A stretch of DNA of 64,000 nucleotides from Metallyticus violacea (Eukaryota; Arthropoda; Insecta; Mantodea; Metallyticidae): contig CM060831.1 of the NCBI GenBank assembly GCA_030762175.1, forward strand, positions 74,402,001-74,466,000. The letters run 5' to 3'. Below, piece after piece: positions 22,576 through 35,100 of the stretch (positions are counted from its first letter, which is position 1; each line of letters opens with the position of its first letter). The position numbers and the translations under genes were made by a program. The notes under the pieces are model-generated. The model was not told where the DNA came from. It saw only the letters and a program-made list of their open reading frames with translations, and did not search any database.

Positions 22576-23330
22576 TGAGCTTCCTATACACATACAGAAT
22601 ATTGAACCCAGAGCCCCCATGCTCCTTGCCCTCTGTTAGAGTCAGTAAAGGAAGGCGGCAGACACATTTTGTCTCCACACCTCAATGCTGCTACAGTTCG
22701 CCAGGATGTGCGACCTTGATTCCTCCTCTCCACATAAAGGACACATTCTTAGTCCATTTTCACCTGAGATTTTGATCTGCCCCCATGCTCCAAGCCTAAA
22801 CCACACGAGTACCTGTTTATTCAGTCTGGCCCCTATTTTGATGTACTGCTCCATCCATCACCCAGATTTTAACCTCGTTTGCACATCGATATCTTCTCCC
22901 CACATTGCGCGATTGTAAGCTGCCTTTTCATATCCTTCAGGCGGTTTGTGACCTTCCTCCATACAGTTCTCCTGTTACCTTGACGTGCTATTCAAATATT
23001 TCCTAACACGATTGTTTCTAACCTCTTTCTCACTTTGGAGTCCCATTGCCTTTCAATCTAAGCTGCTCCTTGAAGCAGATTACTCTAATTAAAGATTGAT
23101 CTCCCAGAATAATTTTCAGTCAATAGTTCACCGCTCTAATTTTACATCCTATTATCTCTCTGTGCGATCCAAATTCCTCCCTCCCCCAGAATTCATTTCA
23201 AAAAATGTGTTCTCACCTGATTCAGATTTTCAGTTTGCTGCCACCCCCAGATTTTCGCCCCATATGTCATTGTGGACCTGACCAGAGCCCCGTATATCAC
23301 GCAAACAACGCTTCTAACTGCAATTTAGGC
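22576..23330 (-). pseudogene. 3' end of a non-LTR retrotransposon ORF2
   Basis: The reverse strand encodes a C-terminal segment with an intact zinc-knuckle-like motif MCPLCGEEESRSHILANC (C-x2-C then H-x4-C) at about 22687-22740. It is preceded by WCRLG-like text and by AAYNRAMWGEDIDVQTRLKS near 22870-22920. A CPLCG-HILxxC motif near the end of ORF2 is characteristic of several LINE clades in arthropods. Upstream sequence to about 23290 reads as degraded reverse transcriptase thumb sequence. The element ends in an (ATT)n tail. Most of the element is missing; 5' truncation is typical of LINE copies. Confidence 0.75.
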
Positions 23331-23510
23331 AATAATAAGATCCGAACCGTTGAGTTGTTTCGTGCTTTGCTTTAAAAAAACCAATGCTTTGGAAACAAAA
23401 TGACACAGAATGACTCACTCTCAGGAGATCTTCATAGCCAATTTTTTTTAATAAATGTTCAAAGTTGAAAACAAAACCAGCGTTGCTGATATTGGACGTA
23501 TGGCAGCAGA
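23331..23510. other. Short spacer, nothing recognised
   Basis: Nothing visible. Confidence 0.4.
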
Positions 23511-23590
23511 CGCCATCTTGCTTAAATTAGCCTGTAAGCAATTGCTGATTCACTAACTCGGGGAAAGATTTTCATATAGATGGCGGAAGT
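23511..23590. promoter_or_regulatory. Inverted YY1/Pho-type motifs with an Ets-like site
   Basis: CGCCATCTTG at 23511-23520 and AGATGGCGGAAGT at 23578-23590 are inverted copies of the YY1/Pleiohomeotic core. The second is fused to a GCGGAAGT Ets-like site. In animals this pairing is frequent at housekeeping promoters. No transcript or exon can be tied to it here, so it is a motif-level suggestion only. Confidence 0.25.
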
Positions 23591-24833
23591 TCCTACCGTG
23601 TTGTTTATATCCAATCTTCTTAACAACTTTACTCAGATGCACCCACAATACACGGTTAGAGCATAGTGCTCCCATTGGTGTTTTTTCGCAACCATTGATT
23701 TTTATAAATCAAGGCATTTCTTTGTTAATTTTAGTGAATTATTAAATTTCGTTAATTGATCTTAAAGTTATCATGTAAAAATAAGGGCCGAGAGTGAGTG
23801 AAACATACAACAGAACTGAAGTAATGAAATATACAGGGAACTTATAGGTTTATATTATTAAATTAACTTTATATAGCATAGTAACGCAGATAAAATATGC
23901 CATTACTTGAAATATTTGGGTGTGTTTAAGGTGGTTGATAATATATATTCTCTTCTGATATTTTTTTTAATTAAAACGCCTGTTTATAACAAAATGGGTC
24001 TGGAATGAAGCAAATAAAACTAAATAATGACTAAAATTCGTAATAGATCACAATAAAAAGAATAAAATGCACGACCTTTTTTCTACATTTCTTGCTAGTT
24101 AGGAAAAATAAAATTGCTTCCTTTTAACTGTAATTGCTAAATATACCAGTAAGAAGTAAACAAAATGGTGTGCGCCACCACTACTCTGTTTAACTCATTA
24201 CTCACTTCAATCGGTTTAGGGGTAGGTTGTTTATATTTCTATTCCTGGGAGTACTAACGTCCCAGTTCTGTAGCAGTAAGTAACCCCCAGCACTTGACTT
24301 TGTAAGCACGTTTGCCCTACTACCATTGACCATTTTGTAAACTAGGTTATGTTTGTTAGCCTCCGTGCCGTTATAACAAGCTCGTCTCTTTCGTTAACTT
24401 AAATGTTATCTCCTCTGATATTTGAAGCAGGAAAAAAGTATCTCCCCAGGTTCTATAATATTGTTTAATTATTACAAATAACGCAATATTGGAGCAGTAA
24501 ACTGTAGATACTATTAATGCTGATCATGTACGATACAGATAAATGTTGCTGGCTTTTATTTAGGTAAAAATAGTTCGTCCTCTGTCAATAAAATAGCCCA
24601 CTTTTTTCACTGTTGCCCAGCGTGACTTATACATAATCTCTCTACGTAGCCGTCTAATAAAAAAGTAAACATTTGCAAAATGTTCCCTTCTTTCTTCGTT
24701 AAATATTTCTGTAATGTGAGGAGAATTGAAAAGTTGCCCTAATCTTGCAACAATGGTTAAAAAGAGTGGCACTTGCGTAGAATTCACGTTCAGAGCTTTT
24801 AATAGAATTACTTCCGTTGTACTAGCGTATTAG
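23591..24833. other. AT-rich stretch, nothing recognised
   Basis: A 75-codon reverse frame at 24560-24787 has no recognisable content; no repeats were seen. Confidence 0.45.
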
Positions 24834-25100
24834 GTGCATCTTACCACGAGTAAGAGATTGAAGTACGAGGAACAGCACGATTTTTGTGGGCAAAATGCCT
24901 CGATTGCATGGAGATTCACCGTGAAATTTTGGCATGGGACAAACATAATGTCGTGTCAAGCCATATTGAAATGGTACCAGCAAAATTCCACAAATTTGGC
25001 TGATGTTAATAGGCAAGAAAGAAGCCAATAACGTCAAACACAGAAGACTGTGCTGCCTGCTGATGCAATGGCACTGTGACTGATCACGAAAACAATCAAC
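24834..25100 (+). pseudogene. Possible N-terminal helix-turn-helix remnant of a transposase
   Basis: A 65-codon frame reads TTSKRLKYEEQHDFCGQNAS followed by AWRFTVKFWHG and ILKWYQQNST. The layout (basic start, aromatic helix, then I-x-KW with polar residues and Gly/Asn) resembles the N-terminal helix-turn-helix of the mariner-like group found at 55461-56520. No catalytic part follows. Confidence is low because the match is by layout, not by a diagnostic motif. Confidence 0.3.
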
Positions 25101-25689
25101 TTCGTTTAACGTTTATAATATAGTATATGCGGCTAATTTATAGTAAAATGCACTTACATTTTAAATATTTTATCGCAAAACTTTCTTGCAGTTTCCGTGG
25201 ACGCAGAGCTTTTCAACCTCCTTGCATTTTTTTGTCTAACTGCAGTTTGCATTTTCCAAAATAGCATCCACCCTTGCAGCGGAATTTAAATGAGCGGAGT
25301 GGTAATTAATATGTAAGAAATGGAGGGAAGATCATGGAAGGTATTATATACTTGTTTGGTTGTGAATTCTCCGGGGTTATATTGCTTTTCTTCTTCTCCT
25401 CCCTGATGATTTTTCCGCTGACTTACATACAGTTTGCTCCGCCTAGATCTTCTTCGCTGGACGTTTATGGTCCTGAGACCGCAGAGAAAGGAGCTTGCAG
25501 GAACTTAACAGGAGAACGAATGAATTTGTTATATTGTGAGTGAAACACGATTTATTGAAGTCTATTCCACTGAAATGAGACACCGTTACTCCTTGGAGAA
25601 TTTCTTGGGCACTTTAGCACTAACAATGGCGATCACTTTGACGCACTTTAATAACTCTAAAACTTCCTACTGTTAACTCAATAAAATAG
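25101..25689. other. Unrecognised stretch
   Basis: A 69-codon forward frame at 25334 is hydrophobic at its start but has no domain that I recognise. Confidence 0.4.
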
Positions 25690-25890
25690 GTCAAGCTGTT
25701 AACTAACTTGATACAACTATGATGCTTAACTTGATCCTGAACTCCACGGAACTCAACTAATCCTCAGACACAATTACTTTCATCTGATGTTGAGATGCCA
25801 CTCGGTTCAATTAACTCTGGGAGCAAATACTTTCAACTAATCCTGAGACGCCACTGAACTCAACTAACTCTGAGACGCAACTGATCTGAA
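25690..25890. repeat. Degenerate tandem array around AACTCAACTAA
   Basis: Variants of CTGAACTCAACTAACTCTGA with GAGACGCCA or GAGACGCAAC recur about four to five times with a spacing of about 30-60 bp. Similar AACTGAGT-like words fill the middle of repeat family A, so this may be a decayed relative. Confidence 0.55.
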
Positions 25891-27540
25891 CTACAAAAAT
25901 ATAAGCTTAATTAAACGCATCGGTAGCCAATCAAGAAAATAAGAAAGACGTGGGAGTCCATCATTCTTTCCTGACGCTCTCTCTATTTTGATATTTTGGC
26001 TTTTAGGAAACTCCAGTATATTTTCTTCCATCTTTGCCTCTCTATTGGGTAATATATTCCCTATAATCAGTTTCCTTGAGGGCTTCATCTTTACCTGTTG
26101 CTATCTTTACCATCTGCTGCAATATTTTTATAAATTAAAATTGACCTTTACTACATAAATATCATACATCATATTTAATTTCTTAATTATATTAATCTAC
26201 ATCAAAAAGTGTAACTCTCTACCTATTACAGCTTTTATCTTAGTCATTGTTTTTCATCTTAGGCTTCACCGATATTTTAATTATTTCATAATTCTCATAA
26301 AATACTGTAATTATAATTTTTAAGATCATCTACGAAATACTTTATGAATTTTGTCACCTTTAAAAGTTATTATCAGTTATGCCTGCCCCATCAATATTAT
26401 ATATTGAACTGAATGGCGTTGTTTAGCCTTTTCGTTTTTTATTTATTTACTGCTAATGTGAACTCTTTCCTCTGCATTTGTATTTATTCCAAATCGAGAT
26501 AATTAATAATTATCCTTAATAATTACTGATTTAGAATACCTGTTTTGTATATAATATTCTGCAGTTTTTCATTATCAAACAGCATTAAATGATCTATAAT
26601 GCCAGTAAATTAAACTATCGTTTTGAAAATAGCATTTGTGCTGCAATAAATACACATTTTTAGGGATTAGGTATACTCTAAAAATCAGAAATTTTTATTT
26701 TAATGTATGCTCGTTAATTATATTCAATTGCCATTATTTAAAATGTTAGGTTTAATAAATGCTTGTTTTATTTCCGGCAATTTTATCTTTTTCAGTTTTT
26801 GAATACGGGATATACCACTTCCCTTTTCCATTCATCTAGAAGGATAGTCTATTATTTCTATTGTATGATTATTGTATCATGTACAGTATGATTATTTCTA
26901 GAAGTTTTTATTTTGGCATGCATAATTGAAAGGTTAAACATTAACGCTTTTGGGAAGTTTTAACGGCTACATCAGTTTATTCTCTTCAGATAATCTTTCT
27001 GTGTGTGTTTGCTGAATTTACGTGTGTCATCATTTTATAATAAATATTTCGACTACCATGGTTGTGCATTTGATACGCTTATGCAACTGTTCCTAGTTTC
27101 GCGTTTGAAGTTGCAATTTATGGCTGCAATTGTGAATGTAGTTTATACTCTTATCTTGTCTGAGTTGGAATTTACTTGGTGCCTTGTTTCAGTTATCTAT
27201 ACTATTCTTATTTCTGATAACATGATTTATCTTCGACTTTCACTGCTACTTTCGTTTTAAATGAGAATTCTTGTCTGATGATTGTATTTCATTTACAAAT
27301 TGACTTAAAATAATGGAAATAATTAAGTCCAGAAAAATTATACTTTGAAGATTTGATGAAAAAAGTATTACATTTAAATAAGAACAGACATTGAATAAGG
27401 AGATAGAAATGTATTTGCGATAAGATAGTAATCGTCAATTTGAATAGTAAAAGTAACAAACATAAATTGTAAATTGAGAGAATACTTGGTTGTATGGTTG
27501 GTCTAGGATAGATGAGGATACTTTCAGTACTTGAGCCTTA
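25891..27540. other. Very AT-rich stretch, nothing recognised
   Basis: Long T-rich and A-rich runs; an 85-codon hydrophobic frame at 27003-27260 is probably a by-product of composition. Confidence 0.5.
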
Positions 27541-27869
27541 CTCACGGCTGGTCGTCTGTGCCTATGCCCCTAATGGAACACCTTAGGGAGAAAGGGATCA
27601 GTTAAGAGTGACTACGTGGAAATAGATATTGAGCGCCCCTACCATGGTGGAGAGCCCGTCATAAAGTTCTCATCCATTTCAGACGCCGGGACAGAAACCT
27701 TTCCAAAGAGCAAGCCACCATCACATCGCGCAAGCCCACCTCGACCTGAGACTTTCGACACTGTAGCACAAACTAACGGAATGAAACGATTGAGTGGAAG
27801 AGCGGAAAGTTCGTTGAATATAAATATCGAATCCAGCATGCTCCTAAATGGCCAGAGAAAACAACGAAA
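27541..27869. other. GC-richer block beside a tRNA-like remnant
   Basis: Together with the next feature this block yields a 104-codon forward frame (27616-27930) rich in Ser and Pro. The frame runs through the tRNA-like remnant, so it is more likely a repeat than a gene. Function unknown. Confidence 0.35.
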
Positions 27870-27950
27870 AAATCGAGGGGATTTGAATCCGGTACCTTCA
27901 GAATGCGAGTCTAAAGTACTGCTGCTTTAGCACCCCACTCAGTGAGAGAA
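27870..27950 (-). mobile_element. tRNA-like remnant (possible SINE head)
   Basis: The reverse strand shows GTGGGGTGCTAAAGCAGCAG, then GGTACCGGATTCAAATCCCC, the latter a B-box match. Spacing fits a tRNA-derived promoter. No second copy of the attached body was seen. Confidence 0.42.
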
Positions 27951-28140
27951 TATATTCGAGTAATGCAAATGTGTCATGCTAGCATAATTATATACACAAA
28001 TGGGTTATAGATTAAATATCAACATATTATCAATGTGAATGAATTGCTCTTATTATATATACAAGAGGTACAAATACTGATAGTAATTAAAGTGGAAACG
28101 CAAGGAAAGCTGCAGCAGAAGGAGCAGCAGTAGTGGTAAG

Positions 28141-28280
28141 AGTAGTAGTAATGTAGTAGTAGTAGTAATAATAGAGTAGTAGTACTAGTAGTATTGATTG
28201 AGGTAGTGGTAGCAATAGTAGTGGTAGTAGTAGTGGTAGCAGTAGTAGTAGTGGTAATAGTAGCAGCAGTAGCAGCAGCA

Positions 28281-28325
<45 letters not shown>

Positions 28326-28339
28326 ATGGCAACTAATAT

Positions 28340-28380
<41 letters not shown>

Positions 28381-28447
28381 ATAGTGGTAGTAATATTAAT
28401 AGTAGTAGCATTAGTAGTAGTAGTAGCATTAGTAGTAGTAGTAGCAT

Positions 28448-28480
<33 letters not shown>

Positions 28481-28483
28481 CAT

Positions 28484-28539
<56 letters not shown>

Positions 28540-28624
28540 ATAGTAGTAGTAATAGTAGTAGTAGTAGCATTAGTAGTAGTAGTAGTAGTAGTAATAGTGG
28601 TAGTAATATTAATAGTAGTAGCAT

Positions 28625-28656
<32 letters not shown>

Positions 28657-28801
28657 ATAGTAGTAGTAATAGTAGTAGTAGTAGCATTAGTAGTAGTAGT
28701 AGTAGTAGTAATAGTAGTAGTAATAGTAGTAGTAGTAGCATTAGTAGTAGTAGTAGTAGTAGTAGTAGTAATAGTGGTAGTAATATTAATAGTAGTAGCA
28801 T

Positions 28802-28833
<32 letters not shown>

Positions 28834-28915
28834 ATAGTAGTAGTAATAGTAGTAGTAGTAGCATTAGTAGTAGTAGTAGTAGTAATAGTGGTAGTAATAT
28901 TAATAGTAGTAGCAT

Positions 28916-28956
<41 letters not shown>

Positions 28957-28975
28957 ATAGTAGTAGTAGTAGTAA
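28141..28975. repeat. 830-bp (AGT)n array with higher-order structure
   Basis: AGT triplets are punctuated by an ordered variant block, TAATATTAATAGTAGTAGCA, at 28391, 28604, 28781 and 28895, and by AAT-AGT-AGT-AGT-AAT blocks. In one forward frame this reads as Ser runs with NSGSNINSSSI at fixed places. The spacing of 213, 177 and 114 bp shows that segments of the array, not single triplets, were duplicated. All open frames here are artefacts of the array. Confidence 0.93.
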
Positions 28976-29055
28976 CAGCTCTGTTATAAAATTCTATATA
29001 CAATGACAGATATATTTTATGGGTTTGAAAGAGGAACAAATAATAGAAAAATAAC

Positions 29056-29084
29056 ATTATTATTATTATTATTATTATTATTAA
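29056..29084. repeat. (ATT)n microsatellite
   Basis: About nine ATT triplets, roughly 100 bases from the presumed 3' end of the reverse-strand LINE that follows. Confidence 0.85.
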
Positions 29085-29189
29085 TAATATTAAATACTTT
29101 TAAAATATGAAGAATGATATTTACAGATATGTGCATGGAAACATAACATATTATTTATAATTATATAGATATAATTATTTATAATTATA

Positions 29190-32150
29190 GTTGTGTTCTA
29201 ACCAGCACCTTGGCTGGGAAAATGCCTATATTGAAACAATTAATGTGGTCACAAACAGGCCCCAGCATGTAATTACCTTAAAAATGTTTTCTGGGATCAG
29301 CGTTTTTCTCAGGTGTTCCCAGTGGGCACATTTGACCCCAATATGTATCCATTTCTCCTCTTCCCTCCACAAAATGGGCAAATTCTTCTACTAGAACTAT
29401 CCGTTATTTTTTGAGCCTTCCAGCTTCTTAGTCTAAACCAGGCCATTTCTGATCTCGGCTTTCTCCCTAGAACGAGCATATATGCCTCTTAACCCCAGGT
29501 TATTTTCATTTTATTTGGTAGGCCCAAGGAGACTGCCATATTACATTCTGCCTCGATTTCCTGCCTGCTGATATTATTTAGCCTTGTTTTAACCTTCTTT
29601 CGTACGTTTTATACTTTTTATTGCCTCGTTGCCATATTGAACCTAGGCCAATTTCTCCAAGTCCTTCTTCCTCCTTTGCAGCCCAAAACGTTGTGTAATA
29701 TTTTGCATCTGGTGTCTATAGCATTTAGCGCGAAGTGTGAACTCGTATCCCTGCATTAGTGCAAGCCAGCATTTCAGCGTCTTTGTTTAACTATTAACCT
29801 ATCTTCCTAACAACCCATCTCCCTCGTGACTCCACAATGTGACGTTAATTTGGAGAGCCCGAGAACCTTTTTCAGAAATTGCTTGAATTTAATTTACATG
29901 TTTAGTTCTCCCTCATCGCCATATTTCACTTTCATACAGCATAAAGGACCTAATCATAGCATTGTAAATCCTCTCTAGTATATCTGGAACGCGAATCAGA
30001 ACACTTAGTAACTCGTTTTCATCTCCTGCTTTATAATTAATACAGACAAGTATTTATTCCATTTCCAATCATATTAATGGTTACTTCTAAATAACACACC
30101 TTTTTAACATTTTACATTTTCTGTCCACTGTAGAATAATTTTTCATCTCTGCCATAAACGTAGCCATTTTTAAAAGTCTTTGTTTAGATTTTGTTAACAT
30201 TTACATCATATCTATTCCAGGCAGTACTCTTCTAGAATGTGAATGCCTGTTTGAAAAGCATATCTCGTTAGAGATAAAAGAATTATATCGTATCTTGTTA
30301 CAGATAAAATAATTACATCGTCAAGTGCATGTACGCCACTTCGGGGGCATTCATTTCCTCCACTAACAGAACATCCGATATATATACACATATATTTCTT
30401 ATATATATACATATATATAAAAATAAAAATAAAGTAACACTATTTTTTAAAAGGATAAAACACTAAGATAAAGTCACACTTGAAGTCACTATATTTCGAA
30501 ATCGTTGAGTTCTTTTATGGCAAGAAGACAAGTTAATTGTTGATATATTATTATTATTAATATTATTATTAATATTAATATAATAATTAATAATTAATAC
30601 TAATATAATTAATAAATTAATAATAAATAATAATAATAACGGAGATAAAATACATCCTGGACGCATTCCTCTACTGGCTGATTCACTTTCCGATATACTG
30701 TTTTGGTCTATCTTAATACCGAATTTCGCATCGCTGTATATCTGCATCAGAGCTTTTGCCATTTTGTTGGAGACCCTTTTATGACGAAGTTTTCCCCACA
30801 ATGCTTCTCTCTGAAAAATGTAAAAGTCTATTTTAAAATCAACAAACACACTGTATAATTTACCCCGTTTTCTTTTTAAGTTTATACCTATTAGAGTCTT
30901 TAAAACGAATATGATATTCACTGTAGAAAACCCTTCCCAAAACCTGCTTGATACGTAGATATTTTATCGTGTTCGTTAACTTATCCCCTTAGTCGAACAC
31001 ACAGAATTTTGCACTATGCTTTACTAACAAGGATAGCAGTGATATACCCCTGCAGTTCTCCGGCGTGCGGGTTACCCTGGCCTTTGAATATCGGCTGTAT
31101 TGTCGCCACTGACCATGCCTCTGGATATCTCTCTCCATTAAATAATTTATTAAATGCGATTCGCAGGACATCAATTACTTCCGACACTACTATATCAATT
31201 TTATGAATTCTGTTGTAATTCCTTCGATTCCTGGTGTTTTATCATTTTTAAGCTTTTAATTGCTTATATAATTACGTTATTCGTTATATTTCCGTCTAAT
31301 ATCGGTACAGGGGATATTAAACGCAGTTCTCTAAGAGACAGTGGCCATACACGCCATTAAAATACGCCAAGCACATTCCGGGTTCCATGTTTATTTGCTT
31401 TCTTTTTTGTACTTTAATTTTTCTGTCCGAATTCCACATGTTTATCGTTTTCCTCCGATAGGCTGGGGTTCTTAGATCCCCCGATTTGGCACTTTAATGT
31501 GTGTTTATATTCTTGTCTTATTGGATGTAAGAAAAACTCTTTTCCTCATCTCCTCCCCTGTAAGCCTCAACTTTTTTCTTCGCTTTATTACATTTTATGT
31601 TGTACCATCCCGCCTTTGTAAGCTTTTTGTCCCGATTTTCATATGCCCTCCTGCTTATTGCAAATTTTCTGTCAATCTTTTAACAATATACGACCTGCTT
31701 TCTTCCCCCCCCCCCTACGAATGCATTAGCTGAATCACGCAACATTCCCACAAATTCCTCCATTCTTTCTGGAATCCTTCGGTATCGCAACAAACACATA
31801 GCTTACACAATTTACTCAGGCTAGATGATGATTTAAGATGAGCAAGATAGGCGAATGGTGTCTGATTTCAATTTTGGAATATTCTATAACAGCTAAAATC
31901 TCCTGTTATATATAATCAATAGTGTTTCTACAGTCGCAATTTATAAATGTAATTCTCTCGCTGCGTCTGAAATTCGTCGCAGAAGAATAGAAGCTTCTTT
32001 AACTTCTTACCGTCTGCGTTTAGTATTGCATCCTTACTGTATCGCACTGCTCACCTACAGTCATTTTCCCCAAGTTCTATATTTACGTTTTCACATCTCA
32101 TTCTGACAATAAAATCTCCCATTATCACTAAACCCGAGTGTGAATATTTT
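29190..32150 (-). pseudogene. Decayed non-LTR retrotransposon (endonuclease, RT, zinc knuckle)
   Basis: Running from right to left on the reverse strand: an endonuclease fragment VIMGDFIVRMRCENV (about 32070-32120), a linker with KTRKRV-like basic text, then reverse transcriptase. Readable RT pieces are TPGIEGITTEF (about 31205-31240), FNGERYPEAWSVATIQPIFK (about 31070-31140), RKRGKLYSVFVDFK and LWGKLRHKRVSNKMAKALMQ near 30720-30880, then RGMRPGCILSPLL (about 30645-30685). The YADD block is lost where a 100-bp AT-rich repeat was inserted or expanded at 30541-30640. Farther on, YNAMIRSFMLYESEIWR (about 29920-29975) marks the thumb, and a decayed cysteine motif lies near 29340-29390. Many stops are present. 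The order fits endonuclease-encoding LINEs such as CR1/Jockey-like groups; the clade is not certain. Confidence 0.78.
30541..30640. repeat. AT-rich trinucleotide repeat inside the LINE RT
   Basis: Mixed ATT/AAT/ATTA units interrupt the reverse transcriptase frame just after ILSPLLLLFI, where the catalytic YADD region would follow. A further TATA-rich tract lies at 30378-30425. Confidence 0.8.
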
Positions 32151-35100
32151 TCTTCAGGGATTGGATACCGGGACATCGCTTGCTACCTGCATAATTTGAA
32201 ATCACTTAGTTGGCAATATTGAAGGAGGACTACAATCTGGCCAGAACGATGAAAATAATATAAAACTTAAAAGTTTGCTAAGTGTTGAAAATAATAGAAA
32301 TGATGATAGTGCTATACCTCAAAATCAACTGCACAAAGCATAAATGCTGGACAAAACAAATAAAGCTGGAAGGCATAGATGAAAATTTAAAAGAATCAAG
32401 TAATAAGAAGTCCCCAAATTCTTAACACAAACTCTGGAAATTTGGAAAATACGTAGCATTTAAAAAAAATTAATTGATGAAAGAGTTCGAAGGACTGACC
32501 ATTTTACAAATTATAAAAAAAAGTTTATAAAATATGTATGAAAACTGCAGAGAGAACAACCGTATTCAAACTATCTGCAACGAGGAGCAAAACAGACAGA
32601 TATGGAAGATCTCGCAAGAGCAGACCTTATGTCCTTGTCACACTAAAACGAATAGAAAAAAGGCAAATTGAAACTTCTGTCCAAAATTAGCAGTCCCATT
32701 TCCTCAACGACCTTATTCGCTCTATAAACGAAACTGAACCAGATATGCACAGAGCATATGAAACGTGGTATTTCTTAATGCACATCGGAATATTATTATG
32801 CAGTTTATGTGACCAGAACGGGTAGCATTCAAACTATGAGAAGCCGAGTTCAGCAAACCTACGAACAAAATAAAATCACATTTAACACGTGTGTCATGCA
32901 CTATTTTTATAGCCCTTAATATCAATAAATAAGCTGGGTATTAAAACTTAATTTATTCCACTTATTTCTTATTTCAAATAAATAGTTCCTAATTACTAAA
33001 AGCAGCATGAAAGTAACGATACCTAAGCATTTAGATAAATTTTCCAATATAGCAGAATGGTAAATACTGTTTTAAAATATATTTTGGGAACGGCAAACTT
33101 ATAAATTATACCTTTAATAATTTACTATATTTTATCTTATATACTATATAAATTTTCTGTTTTAAAATAATTTTCTCAATTTGAAAGACGCTGTTAGTAT
33201 ACATTTTAGAATGAGCAATGATAATCAGTTTTTATTAATTTTCTCTCAACTTGAACTGGTTGCAAATAAATCTTAGAAACAATAATTTAACTATTGCCTG
33301 ATTTTCAATAGAAGACTTTAATAAAACTTGTAATGCATTATAAAGTTTATAATTTTAATCTGCTTACTTAAATTAATACGCATTACATTCCATATTAAAC
33401 CAAAGGTGACAATACTGGAGTGTTATGAACGTTTTACTGCACTGATTGTTACAAAATGCAGTTTCTATTTTGAGTGCCTAGTGTTAAATGAACTACTTTT
33501 AGTACGGTCAATCTAAAAAGTATCTATTTACTGGAGTAAATACTTTTAAACCTATTTTTGGAAGCCAACGCAGACAATGAAAGTAAAAATGCTGATGAAT
33601 AGCAATAGCAATAGACTGATGAATAATATAGAGTCTAACTCTATTACGCATACTTTCAAAACTACATCTAATGATAAAAGCTGCAAACTGTGCAGAAGTG
33701 AGTTTTAAGAATTAACTAATGTGAATATTGTAAAAAGTGAACTTTCTGAAGATTTTGTAAAGAAAACTTGTGAAATTTAAGGAAAATTTAAGGACACCGA
33801 AAGGAAAGGAATACTTGTGAACCTCACGTCATTCTTAAGGTATCCTGAACAAACATTGTTTTTAAGGACATATAAAAATACATAGGAAGTCGGAGGGGAA
33901 AAGAGAGCTACTATATTTTAGTTTTGAAACCTTGAAGGAGAAAATAATCGTTAAATTTACAAAAAATTGTCCTACATTTCCTATTCTTACTTAAAGATAA
34001 TGTCCATTATCACCATCAGTTTTCCAGTAATTATCTCACACGGGTTTTAAAAACACATCCTAAATTATAAAATTGGTGTTAATTAAGAAAACATATTAAA
34101 TTAAAGCCATGTTATTTCTGTTGGCCCGTAACGCAAATAACCTCACTGTACATATCAGGTATGTTTTTGTTTTTTTTTTTGTTTTGTTTTATATGCGTCT
34201 TCCTCTTTCGAATACTTTAAAAATTGTAAAATTGTAGGCCTGAAGACAACGTTTAAAATGTATTTTGGCTGTTTTAATACAGACTTATATGAAATTGTAA
34301 TTTATAAAATTACAAGATTAAATAAAATGTTCAGTTATATGAGTGTGTACGTAAAATAATTGTTAATGTATTACCTTTGTAAAATGCCATGGGTCAAAAC
34401 AGGTGGGATTATGTTATATAATTATTTACACTGGGCTTAAAAAATTGTAAATACGAAATCAATAGTGCTGAAAAGCTTTAATATCACTGAAGAAACTGAT
34501 TTATTTTGGGGAGTACGTTAGCATTCTAACATGACCTCAGCATTTCCTTCTTTTCCGTGATTAAGCAGATATCTATGTTCGTTCTTCTCGATTCATTTTC
34601 CATGTACGTCAGTCATCTTACGTAAGCTAGTTTTAAGTTTTCCATGTATCTAATCTCCCACTCCAATATTCTTTGTCAATGTCTTCTTATTGTTATCAAC
34701 TCGGCCTGTCTCGTTATGACTGTCAGGAACAAAATTGATCTGATGGGAGCATTTTGAGAGCAGGACTATCTAGATATGGCGGTTGCAATCGCGCCTTACT
34801 TAAAGTCTGATCATGCAAATCTAAATCAGCAAAAAATGTTAAGGCACAGCATTGTGATGAGTAGGCCAATGCTTGAACTCACGGTTATATTTGTTGGGAG
34901 GGATCTCATTAGCAAAAAGAACTCTTTAGCTTACAAATTGTTCGATTTTTTGCTAGCTTTGCCGGAGTTTTCCTGTCATTTGGCCTATTGTTATATGACA
35001 GAAATGGGTGGTTCAAATAGTATACTTAATTAGCCTTATGAACTATAAAACGTGTATAAATACGAAAAGAAAAAAATGTTGTTTCACTGGATCTTGGTAC

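Noticed and set aside
27616..27930. 104-codon Ser/Pro-rich protein
   Set aside because: The frame runs through a tRNA-like remnant at 27870-27950 and has no conserved motif, so a repeat origin is likelier.
28019..29057. Frames of 200-298 codons, poly-Leu, poly-Thr, poly-Ser and poly-Val
   Set aside because: All derive from the second AGT array; equally long frames occur in several phases, which is a property of the repeat, not of selection.
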